DNA of 53,725 bases from ZC4RG29 sp032907565. Lineage in GTDB: Bacteria > Bacteroidota > Bacteroidia > Cytophagales > Cyclobacteriaceae. Shown here in pieces: positions 17,264 to 24,154 of this stretch. The DNA lies in assembly GCA_032907565.1 (NCBI GenBank), contig JAJJPK010000102.1, positions 1 through 53,725 of the forward strand, given 5' to 3'. The position numbers and the translations under genes are program-made. The notes beneath the pieces were generated by a model, which was not told the DNA's origin, searched no databases, and saw nothing but the letters and a program-made list of their open reading frames with translations. Numbering within the stretch: the first letter of the stretch is position 1; every line of letters begins with the position of its first letter.

Positions 17264-17380
17264 CTGTAGAGGGAGGGCTCGAACCTCCACGGAGCGGTTA
17301 GGTCGCCAATGGCTGGACTTTATCCCGTGCTCTCCACCCTCGAGACCGGAGGGCTTGTCTGCCAATTCCAACACCCTACA
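17264..17380 (-). ncRNA. tRNA-Leu-like RNA with non-canonical anticodon loop and oversized variable region
   Basis: The minus strand folds as a class II tRNA. The acceptor is TGTAGGG with CTCTACA, followed by T8 and G9. The D-arm is TTG/CAA around the Leu-type loop GAATTGGCAGA. A 5-bp anticodon stem CCCTC/GAGGG encloses the 7-base loop CGGTCTC, and the T-arm is GGAGG-TTCGAGC-CCTCC. Two features break the rules: loop position 33 is G instead of the near-universal U, leaving no leucine anticodon, and the variable region is 48 bases instead of roughly 12-20. The acceptor could extend to 8 bp through a C:G pair, and no CCA is encoded. An intrinsic terminator follows. It may be a pseudo-tRNA, a regulatory tRNA-like RNA or an odd functional tRNA. 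The fold is seen directly; the role is unknown. Confidence 0.65.
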
Positions 17381-17523
17381 GTGTAATTCGTGTGCGTGTG
17401 TGATTGAAATTTCATAACAAAACAACGGCTGTCAGCCCTCAGGAACAACAAATACTATGAAATTTTATACAATTTTTAAAAGCATTGCCTAATTTTATGT
17501 TTTTTACAATCAGGCAAATCGTC

Positions 17524-18000
17524 ATGGCAGAAAATTACAAAGTTGACAATACCGATCTGAAGATTCTGGAGATCCTCATGCAGGATGCCAAGAAACCCTA
17601 CACGGAAGTGGCCAAAAAAGTATTTGTTTCGGGGGGTACGGTTCACGTGCGCATGAACAAGATGGAGAGTGCGGGCATCGTTGAGAAAACGACGCTGAAA
17701 GTGAATTACTCGAAGCTGGGATACGACATTACCGCCTTTATTGGGATTTTCCTCCAAAAGAGTGCCCTTTACGATGCGGTCCTGGCTGCCCTGAAAAGCA
17801 TCCCTGAGGTCACCAACATTCACTACACCACGGGCAACTACAGCATGTTCGTCAGGATCCATTGCCGGGACACCAACCACCTCAAGGAGGTCCTGCACGA
17901 CAAAATCCAGCAGGTCGAGGGCATCGAGCGGACCGAAACCATGATCTCCCTGGAAGAAAGCCTCGACCGCAACCTCAACCTGGTCAAGGAACAGGCCTGA
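17524..18000 (+). CDS. Lrp/AsnC-family transcriptional regulator
   Basis: The 158-residue protein has the two Lrp/AsnC domains. An N-terminal winged helix-turn-helix starts at VDNTDLKILEILMQDAKKPYTEVAKKVFVSGGTV, and a C-terminal RAM ligand-binding domain contains GIFLQKSALYDAVLAAL and VTNIHYTTGNYSMFVRI. Such regulators respond to amino acids and assemble as dimers to octamers. The open frame extends to 17485, with ATG 17497 as an alternative; ATG 17524 gives the usual short lead before the helix-turn-helix. The gene is divergent from the tRNA-like RNA and lies 82 bases upstream of sufB. Confidence 0.92.
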   Translation: MAENYKVDNTDLKILEILMQDAKKPYTEVAKKVFVSGGTVHVRMNKMESAGIVEKTTLKVNYSKLGYDITAFIGIFLQKSALYDAVLAALKSIPEVTNIHYTTGNYSMFVRIHCRDTNHLKEVLHDKIQQVEGIERTETMISLEESLDRNLNLVKEQA

Positions 18001-18042
18001 ACAAAATACCGCGTTAAGAACTATAATTCGGGCTTTTTGTTT

Positions 18043-18050
18043 TAGATTTG
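18043..18050 (+). promoter_or_regulatory. Promoter -7 element of the suf operon
   Basis: TAGATTTG is a perfect match to the Bacteroidota -7 consensus, placed 32 bases before the sufB ATG. A -33 TTTG at the usual distance is not evident, which may indicate a need for an activator. Confidence 0.6.
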
Positions 18051-18056
18051 TATATT

Positions 18057-18075
18057 ATTTAAACTTAGTCTAAAT
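18057..18075. promoter_or_regulatory. Candidate operator: inverted repeat at the suf transcription start
   Basis: The half-sites ATTTAAAC and GTCTAAAT are separated by TTA and match at 7 of 8 positions. The repeat begins 6 bases after the -7 element, so it overlaps the expected start of transcription and would suit a repressor. The binding protein is unknown; an Rrf2-type iron-sulphur sensor or a Fur-type protein are obvious candidates by function only. Confidence 0.5.
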
Positions 18076-18082
18076 AGGCTGC

Positions 18083-19522
18083 ATGAGTAAGGATATTATT
18101 GAGGAATTCACCTCGAGGGAGTATGAGCACGGGTGGACGACCAACATTGAAATTGAGGCCGCCCCGAAGGGCTTGAATGAGGACATTATCCGATTCATAT
18201 CCGCCAAGAAGAACGAGCCGGAATGGTTGCTTGAATGGCGGTTGAAGGCGTACAGGCAATGGACCAAAATGACGGAGCCTACCTGGCCTAATGTAACCTA
18301 TCCCCCCATCGACTACCAGGACATCATCTACTATGCGGCCCCTAAGCAGAAAGCCAGGCCGGAAAACCTGGAGGATGTGGACCCCGAACTGTTGAAGACT
18401 TTTGAAAAGCTCGGGATCTCCCTCGTAGAACAAAAGAGGCTTACAGGCGTCGCCGTGGATGCGGTGATGGACAGCGTATCAGTAGCCACCACATTTAAGG
18501 AAACGCTCGCGGAGCTGGGCATCATTTTCTGTTCGTTCAGCGAGGCCGTTCAGAAGCACCCCGACCTGGTCCGGAAATACATGGGCTCGGTGGTACCTAT
18601 CAACGACAACTACTTTGCTGCACTCAACTCAGCCGTCTTTACGGATGGCTCGTTTTGCTATATCCCCAAGGGTGTCCGTTGCCCCATGGAACTCTCCACC
18701 TACTTCCGTATCAACGCAGCCAACACGGGGCAATTCGAGCGGACGCTCATCGTCGCAGATGAAGGATCGTACGTCAGCTACCTTGAAGGCTGCACGGCAC
18801 CCATGCGCGACGAGAACCAACTGCACGCCGCGGTGGTCGAAATCTACGCGATGAAAAATGCGCACGTAAAATATTCGACCGTACAAAACTGGTACCCGGG
18901 CGACAAGGAAGGGAAGGGCGGCATTTACAACTTTGTTACCAAACGCGGGCTCTGTGCCGGGGAACACTCGAAGATCTCCTGGACGCAGGTTGAAACCGGC
19001 TCCGCCATCACATGGAAGTATCCTTCCTGCATTCTGAAAGGGGATTACTCCTCGGGCGAATTTTACTCCGTGGCGGTCACCAACAACTTCCAGCAGGCCG
19101 ACACCGGTACGAAGATGATTCACATCGGCAAGAATACGCGTTCGAGGATTGTGTCGAAGGGTATATCTGCAGGCCGCTCGCAGAACAGTTACCGCGGCCA
19201 GGTGCGCGTGTTGAAGCAGGCTGAAGGAGCGCGAAACTTTTCGCAGTGCGATTCTCTTCTGATGGGCGACAAGTGCGGTGCCCATACATTCCCCTACATC
19301 GATGTGGAGAACAACACCGCACACATTGAACACGAAGCCACCACCTCCAAGATTGGAGAAGACCAGATATTCTATTGCCAGCAGCGCGGAATCGACGAGG
19401 AGTCAGCGGTCGCGCTCATCGTAAATGGCTATGCACGGGAAGTGCTGAAGCAACTGCCGATGGAGTTTGCCGTCGAGGCGCAGAAACTCCTGGCACTCAC
19501 GCTCGAGGGAAGTGTCGGGTAG
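18083..19522 (+). CDS. sufB: Fe-S cluster assembly scaffold protein SufB
   Basis: This 479-residue protein is SufB, the scaffold subunit that with SufC and SufD builds Fe-S clusters in the cytosol. Conserved segments are visible: AALNSAVFTDGSFCYIPKGV, YLEGCTAPM, ISWTQVETGSAITWKYPSC and the C-terminal FPYIDVENNTAHIEHEATTSKIGEDQIFYCQQRGI. The last includes the conserved cysteine and histidine region of the family. It is the first gene of the suf operon, behind the promoter at 18043-18050. Length and motifs are complete. Confidence 0.97.
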   Translation: MSKDIIEEFTSREYEHGWTTNIEIEAAPKGLNEDIIRFISAKKNEPEWLLEWRLKAYRQWTKMTEPTWPNVTYPPIDYQDIIYYAAPKQKARPENLEDVDPELLKTFEKLGISLVEQKRLTGVAVDAVMDSVSVATTFKETLAELGIIFCSFSEAVQKHPDLVRKYMGSVVPINDNYFAALNSAVFTDGSFCYIPKGVRCPMELSTYFRINAANTGQFERTLIVADEGSYVSYLEGCTAPMRDENQLHAAVVEIYAMKNAHVKYSTVQNWYPGDKEGKGGIYNFVTKRGLCAGEHSKISWTQVETGSAITWKYPSCILKGDYSSGEFYSVAVTNNFQQADTGTKMIHIGKNTRSRIVSKGISAGRSQNSYRGQVRVLKQAEGARNFSQCDSLLMGDKCGAHTFPYIDVENNTAHIEHEATTSKIGEDQIFYCQQRGIDEESAVALIVNGYAREVLKQLPMEFAVEAQKLLALTLEGSVG

Positions 19523-19583
19523 GACCGCGAAGAAGCCCTCACAGCGACAACCGTTTGTTGAACCGTAATCATCAAATTGCGAC

Positions 19584-20336
19584 ATGCTATCCATCAAAAA
19601 CCTTTGCGCGAAAATCGGAGACAACCAGATCCTGAACGGGATCGACCTGGAAGTAAAGCCAGGCGAGATTCATGCCATCATGGGGCCTAATGGCTCAGGC
19701 AAAAGTACGCTGGCTTCTGTGCTGGCGGGCCGGGAGGAATTCGAGGTCACCGATGGGTCCGTCGACTTTCTCGGCAAGGACCTACTGGAAATGTCTCCCG
19801 ACGAACGCGCGCGCGAAGGAATCTTCATGGCGTTTCAGTATCCGGTAGAGATACCTGGTGTGAGCACCATTAATTTCATGAAGACTGCCGTAAACCAGGT
19901 GCGTACGCACCGCGGCCTTCCGCCGCTCGATGCCGTGTCGTTCCTCGGTCAGATGAAGGAGAAAATGAAACTCGTCGACATCGACCAATCGCTTCTGAAC
20001 CGTTCGCTTAACGAAGGTTTTTCCGGCGGCGAAAAGAAACGCAACGAAATATTCCAACTCGCCATGCTCGATCCGCGCCTTGCCATTCTGGATGAGACGG
20101 ACTCCGGGCTCGACATCGACGCGCTCCGCATTGTGGCCGACGGTGTCAACAAACTCATGACAAAAGACAAGAGCATTATTATTGTTACACACTATCAGCG
20201 ATTACTCGAGTATATCGTACCTGACTATGTACACGTCCTCTATAAGGGCAAGATTGTGAAGTCGGGCGGAAAGGAACTCGCCGTAGAACTCGAAGCCAAG
20301 GGCTACGATTGGGTCAAGGATAGTGTGGCTGCCTGA
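19584..20336 (+). CDS. sufC: Fe-S assembly ATPase SufC
   Basis: The 250-residue product is the ABC-type ATPase of the SufBCD complex. Walker A is GPNGSGKST near residue 36, the ABC signature is FSGGEKKRNE and Walker B runs into LAILDETDSGLD, where SufC has the unusual DETDSGLD sequence. There is no membrane domain, as expected for SufC. It follows sufB by 61 bases and precedes sufD by 14. Confidence 0.97.
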   Translation: MLSIKNLCAKIGDNQILNGIDLEVKPGEIHAIMGPNGSGKSTLASVLAGREEFEVTDGSVDFLGKDLLEMSPDERAREGIFMAFQYPVEIPGVSTINFMKTAVNQVRTHRGLPPLDAVSFLGQMKEKMKLVDIDQSLLNRSLNEGFSGGEKKRNEIFQLAMLDPRLAILDETDSGLDIDALRIVADGVNKLMTKDKSIIIVTHYQRLLEYIVPDYVHVLYKGKIVKSGGKELAVELEAKGYDWVKDSVAA

Positions 20337-20350
20337 ATTCATCCTTAGAC

Positions 20351-21631
20351 ATGACAACGAACGCTATAGATACGAATCCGACGCTTCTTGGTGTGACACT
20401 GGGCGCCATCGACACAATACCGGCGCTGGCTAACCTGCGTGACGAAACCTTTCGACACCTTCAGGAAACCGGATTCCCGGGACCGAAACACGAGGAGTAC
20501 CGTTACACGCCGCTGACCCGTGCATTGGAAAAACTTTCCCTGGACGATCAGGCGGAGACAGGAACGGTCGACCTGAGCGCCTATGCCGTACCTGACCTCG
20601 ATGCCACGGTCGTTGCGTTTGTGAATGAGCGTTGTGTGACGCCGATGCCCGAAATCGAAGGCCTTATCGTGAAGCCTCTTCATGAGGCCCTTGCCGAGGG
20701 AAAGGGCTTGGATCACTTTGGAAAGATCGCCGACCCGAAAGCCGATGCCTTCGTTGCGTGGAACACGCTAGCCTGGACGTACGGGTTTTATGTTGAAGTG
20801 CCGAAAGGAGCAACGCTTACAAAACCGCTCCTTATTCTGCACGTGTCTGATGGCAGCGTAAGGAAAGCAGCGCGGAACCTCATTGTGGTCGACCGAAATG
20901 CGCAGTGCACAATTATTCAAAAGTATGCCTCTACAAGCCCGGCCACGTCTTACATCAACGTCGTAACTGAAGCGTTTGTCGAGGAAAATGCGCGATTGGA
21001 CTTTTACGATATCCAGGCCGACATGCCTGGCCAGTTGCATTTTAACCATGCACGGGTTCATCAAAAAGATAACTCGCGGGTGAATTCCTATACTTTCACT
21101 CTCGGTGGTAAGCTGGTTCGCAACAACCTGGAACTGGCGCTCGATGGCGAGGGATGTGAATCGCACATGTACGGATTGTATCTCCTCAACGGCGACACGC
21201 TGGCTGATAACCACACTGCCGTTGACCACATGAAGCCCAACTCGTTCAGCAACGAGTTGTACAAGGGCATTATGGACGACAAATCCCGAGGCATATTCAA
21301 CGGTAAGATCTATGTGCGGCCCAACGCACAAAAGACCAACGCGTTTCAATCGAACCGCAACATCCTGCTATCGGCGGATGCAAAAGTGAACACCAAGCCG
21401 CAGCTTGAGATCTGGGCAGACGATGTGAAGTGTTCACACGGATGTACTACAGGTCAGATCGACGAAGAAGCGTTGTTTTATCTCATGACCCGGGGCATTC
21501 CCAGGTCGACGGCGCGGGCCATGCTCTTGTATGCCTTTGCCGGAGAGACTATAGACACCGTCGAAATACCAGCCTTGAAACAATACCTTGTGCAACGCGT
21601 GAGTCAGCGCTTGCAGCGAAAAGATCTATAG
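20351..21631 (+). CDS. sufD: Fe-S cluster assembly protein SufD
   Basis: This 426-residue protein is SufD, the paralogue of SufB in the SufBC2D complex. The C-terminal core contains FQSNRNILLSADAKVNTKPQLEIWADDVKCSHGCTTGQIDEEALFYLMTRGI, the family hallmark, and the N-terminal part contains FPGPKHEEYRYTPL. It probably supports iron acquisition and cluster assembly as part of the complex. It starts 14 bases after sufC and ends 10 bases before sufS. Confidence 0.97.
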   Translation: MTTNAIDTNPTLLGVTLGAIDTIPALANLRDETFRHLQETGFPGPKHEEYRYTPLTRALEKLSLDDQAETGTVDLSAYAVPDLDATVVAFVNERCVTPMPEIEGLIVKPLHEALAEGKGLDHFGKIADPKADAFVAWNTLAWTYGFYVEVPKGATLTKPLLILHVSDGSVRKAARNLIVVDRNAQCTIIQKYASTSPATSYINVVTEAFVEENARLDFYDIQADMPGQLHFNHARVHQKDNSRVNSYTFTLGGKLVRNNLELALDGEGCESHMYGLYLLNGDTLADNHTAVDHMKPNSFSNELYKGIMDDKSRGIFNGKIYVRPNAQKTNAFQSNRNILLSADAKVNTKPQLEIWADDVKCSHGCTTGQIDEEALFYLMTRGIPRSTARAMLLYAFAGETIDTVEIPALKQYLVQRVSQRLQRKDL

Positions 21632-21641
21632 ATCCTCAACC

Positions 21642-22880
21642 ATGGCCTTATCCGCAACCTTGTCTACAGATATTAAAAAGATCAGGGAGGAGTTTCCCGT
21701 ACTTTCCCAAAAGGTGAACGGACGGGATCTCGTCTACTTCGATAACGCAGCGACGTCGCAGAAGCCCCGCCAGGTAATCCAGGCGCTTGTTGACTATTAC
21801 CAGACGAGCAACGCCAACATTCATCGCGGAATCCACACGTTAGCGGAACGGGCCACCCGCGCCTACGAAGAATCGCGCGAAGCCGCGAGAGCATTTATCA
21901 ATGCCGAATCGGCAGCGGAGATCATATTTGTTCGGGGTGTAACGGAGGGTATCAACCTCGTGGCATCGTCCTATAGCCGTGCCTTTCTTCGCGAGGGAGA
22001 TGAAGTGATCATCTCCGCATTGGAGCACCATTCGAATATCGTTCCCTGGCAGCTGGCCTGCGAACAGCACAAGGCAAAGCTGCGAATCATTCCAGTTACA
22101 GACGCTGGTGAGATCGATCTCGACGCGTATCGCAAGCTGCTGTCCGAGCGGACACGGATCGTGGCGGTGAACCACGCATCCAACACGCTGGGTACGATCA
22201 ATCCCGTGGCAGAAATCACGCGCATGGCGCATGACCACGGGGCAGTCGTCCTTATCGACGGCGCACAGGCGGGAGCGCACCTTGATATCGATGTTGCGGC
22301 CATCGGTTGCGACTTCTATTGTCTATCTGCCCACAAGATGTATGGGCCTACCGGCACTGGGATCTTGTATGGAAAGAAAAAACTCCTTGAAGCTATGCCT
22401 CCCTACCAGGGCGGCGGCGAGATGATAAAGGACGTAACGTTTGAAAAGACTACATATAACGAGTTGCCGTACAAATTCGAAGCCGGCACGCCGAACATCG
22501 CCGACGTGATCGCCTACCGGGAAGCCTTCCGGTTCATCCTCGGCATCGGCAGAGAAGCCATCCGCACGCATGAGCACGATCTGCTCACGTACGCGACAGA
22601 AAAGCTTTCTGCCATGCCGTCGGTCAGGCTTATAGGTACGGCGCGGGAAAAGGTCGGTGTGGTATCGTTTGTAGTGGACGGAATACATCCCTTCGATATC
22701 GGGCAAATGCTCGACGCGCGCGGTATTGCAGTGCGGACCGGGCACCATTGCACGCAGCCGCTCATGGAGCGCTACGGGATCGAGGGAACGGTACGGGCCT
22801 CATTTGCTGTTTATAACACCAGGGAAGAAATCGACCGGCTCGCTGAAGGACTCCAGCGTGTAATTAACTTTGTGAAATAG
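21642..22880 (+). CDS. sufS: Cysteine desulfurase SufS
   Basis: The 412-residue PLP enzyme is a group II cysteine desulfurase that takes sulphur from L-cysteine and holds it as a persulphide for SufE. The PLP-binding lysine is K232 in SAHKMYGPTG and the persulphide cysteine is C370 in RTGHHCTQP. Both sit in their family contexts, and the short loop around C370 marks SufS rather than IscS. The N-terminus (IREEFPVLSQKVNGRDLVYFDNAATSQKP) is typical. It is followed 14 bases later by its partner sufE. Confidence 0.97.
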   Translation: MALSATLSTDIKKIREEFPVLSQKVNGRDLVYFDNAATSQKPRQVIQALVDYYQTSNANIHRGIHTLAERATRAYEESREAARAFINAESAAEIIFVRGVTEGINLVASSYSRAFLREGDEVIISALEHHSNIVPWQLACEQHKAKLRIIPVTDAGEIDLDAYRKLLSERTRIVAVNHASNTLGTINPVAEITRMAHDHGAVVLIDGAQAGAHLDIDVAAIGCDFYCLSAHKMYGPTGTGILYGKKKLLEAMPPYQGGGEMIKDVTFEKTTYNELPYKFEAGTPNIADVIAYREAFRFILGIGREAIRTHEHDLLTYATEKLSAMPSVRLIGTAREKVGVVSFVVDGIHPFDIGQMLDARGIAVRTGHHCTQPLMERYGIEGTVRASFAVYNTREEIDRLAEGLQRVINFVK

Positions 22881-22894
22881 ACCGGCCGACACCA

Positions 22895-23350
22895 TTGATG
22901 AGCAACGAGACAACCCGGAGCATCGCCGCGATTCAGGATGAAATCATCGCCGATTTCGCCCTCCTGGACAACGATGCCGAGATGAAAGTGTTGTACGTCA
23001 TGGAACTGGGGCAAAAGCTCCCAGCGATGCCGGAAGAGGACAAGACGGAAGCAAACATCGTCAAAGGATGTCAATCGCGCGTCTGGCTGACAGCGCGTTT
23101 GGAGTCCGACCGGGTGTATTTCACTGCCGACAGCAATACCGCGATCACAAAAGGGCTCGTGAGCCTGCTGATCCGGATATTTAACGGTCAGAAGCCGGAC
23201 GACATCCTGGCATCGGACCTGCATTTTATGAATGCCATTGGCATGGAACGTTTCATAGGCACACAGCGCTCAAACGGATTTTCGGCAATGATACGCCAGA
23301 TGAAGATGTACGCGCTTGCTTTTAAAACGAAAATGGAGATTGGATCATGA
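22895..23350 (+). CDS. sufE: Sulphur acceptor protein SufE
   Basis: The 151-residue protein is SufE, which accepts persulphide sulphur from SufS and passes it to SufB. The acceptor cysteine lies in IVKGCQSRVWL at about residue 52, and the segment ALVSLLIRIFNGQ-like (here GLVSLLIRIFNGQ) and the C-terminal region around IGMERFIGTQRSNGF are conserved. Its TGA overlaps the ATG of the next gene by four bases (ATGA), which suggests translational coupling. Confidence 0.95.
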   Translation: MMSNETTRSIAAIQDEIIADFALLDNDAEMKVLYVMELGQKLPAMPEEDKTEANIVKGCQSRVWLTARLESDRVYFTADSNTAITKGLVSLLIRIFNGQKPDDILASDLHFMNAIGMERFIGTQRSNGFSAMIRQMKMYALAFKTKMEIGS

Positions 23351-23685
23351 CAGAATCGGAACCCAAAACGGAGGCAACGATGCCCGACCTTCGTGAGAAG
23401 GTGATTGCGGCGATCAAGACGGTATACGACCCGGAAATTCCTGTCGACATTTATGAGCTTGGCCTCATATACGAGATCAGTGTGTACCCGGTCAACAACG
23501 TCTTCGTACTGATGACGCTGACCTCGCCGTCATGTCCTTCAGCCGAGGTGATCCCTGGCGAAGTCGAGCAAAGACTTCGGGAGATCGAAGGGGTGAACGA
23601 CGTTAGGGTCGAGGTAACATTTGATCCGCCCTACTCGCAGGACATGATGTCTGAAGCAGCAAAGGTAGAGCTGGGCTTCCTGTAG
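23347..23685 (+). CDS. sufT: SufT/MIP18-family Fe-S maturation protein
   Basis: This 112-residue protein is a MIP18 (DUF59) domain protein of the type encoded at the end of SUF operons. Motifs are TVYDPEIPVDIYELGLIY, the conserved cysteine in LTSPSCPSAEVIP and VTFDPPYS. Family members help to mature or deliver Fe-S clusters to target enzymes. It overlaps sufE by four bases and is followed 42 bases later by a bacilliredoxin gene. Paralogues act in phenylacetate degradation (PaaD), but the operon context makes SufT the better call. Confidence 0.93.
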   Translation: MTESEPKTEATMPDLREKVIAAIKTVYDPEIPVDIYELGLIYEISVYPVNNVFVLMTLTSPSCPSAEVIPGEVEQRLREIEGVNDVRVEVTFDPPYSQDMMSEAAKVELGFL

Positions 23686-23727
23686 AGAAATTGAATTCAA
23701 TGACAAATCTAAACCACACAACCAGTT

Positions 23728-24144
23728 ATGTATCCTGAACAACTTGTGGCGCCGATGCGCCTTGACCTTACGAGCGCCGGATTCGTGGAGCTGAAAACCC
23801 CTGAAGAGGTCGACCGCTATCTCACCAACCAGGAAGGCACCACTTTGGTAGTTATCAACTCCGTATGCGGATGTGCAGCTGGTGCCGCACGGCCGGGTGT
23901 GAAATGGGCTCTTCAGCATAGCGAAAAGCGCCCGGACCACCTGACCACCGTTTTCGCCGGCGTCGACATGGAAGCCGTGGCGCGGGCACGCGAGTATACC
24001 CTGCCCTACCCTCCTTCATCGCCGTCGATCGCCCTGTTCAAGGACGGCGAACTCGTGCACTTTGTAGAGCGCCATCACATTGAAGGCAGAAACGCCCAAA
24101 TGATAGGCGAGCACCTTGTCGAAGTTTTTGAAGAGTATTGTTAA
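23728..24144 (+). CDS. BrxA/BrxB-family bacilliredoxin
   Basis: The 138-residue protein belongs to the YphP/YqiW family, now called bacilliredoxins, which remove bacillithiol from S-bacillithiolated proteins. The CGC active site is in VVINSVCGCAAGAARPGV at about residues 48-50, as in the family, and the N-terminus YPEQLVAPMR is also conserved. It is the last gene of the suf run, 42 bases after sufT on the same strand. This suggests a link between thiol protection and Fe-S assembly (inference). Confidence 0.93.
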   Translation: MYPEQLVAPMRLDLTSAGFVELKTPEEVDRYLTNQEGTTLVVINSVCGCAAGAARPGVKWALQHSEKRPDHLTTVFAGVDMEAVARAREYTLPYPPSSPSIALFKDGELVHFVERHHIEGRNAQMIGEHLVEVFEEYC

Positions 24145-24154
24145 GAAGGGACGA

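Noticed and set aside
17264..17380. Group I intron in a tRNA-Leu, or tmRNA
   Set aside because: The insert is about 30 bases and does not sit in the anticodon loop, far too small for a group I intron. There is no tag-reading frame or tmRNA-type start, so tmRNA is unsupported.
23699..23727. Minus-strand TAGATTTG match before the bacilliredoxin gene
   Set aside because: It points away from the gene and no minus-strand gene begins there, so it is taken as chance.
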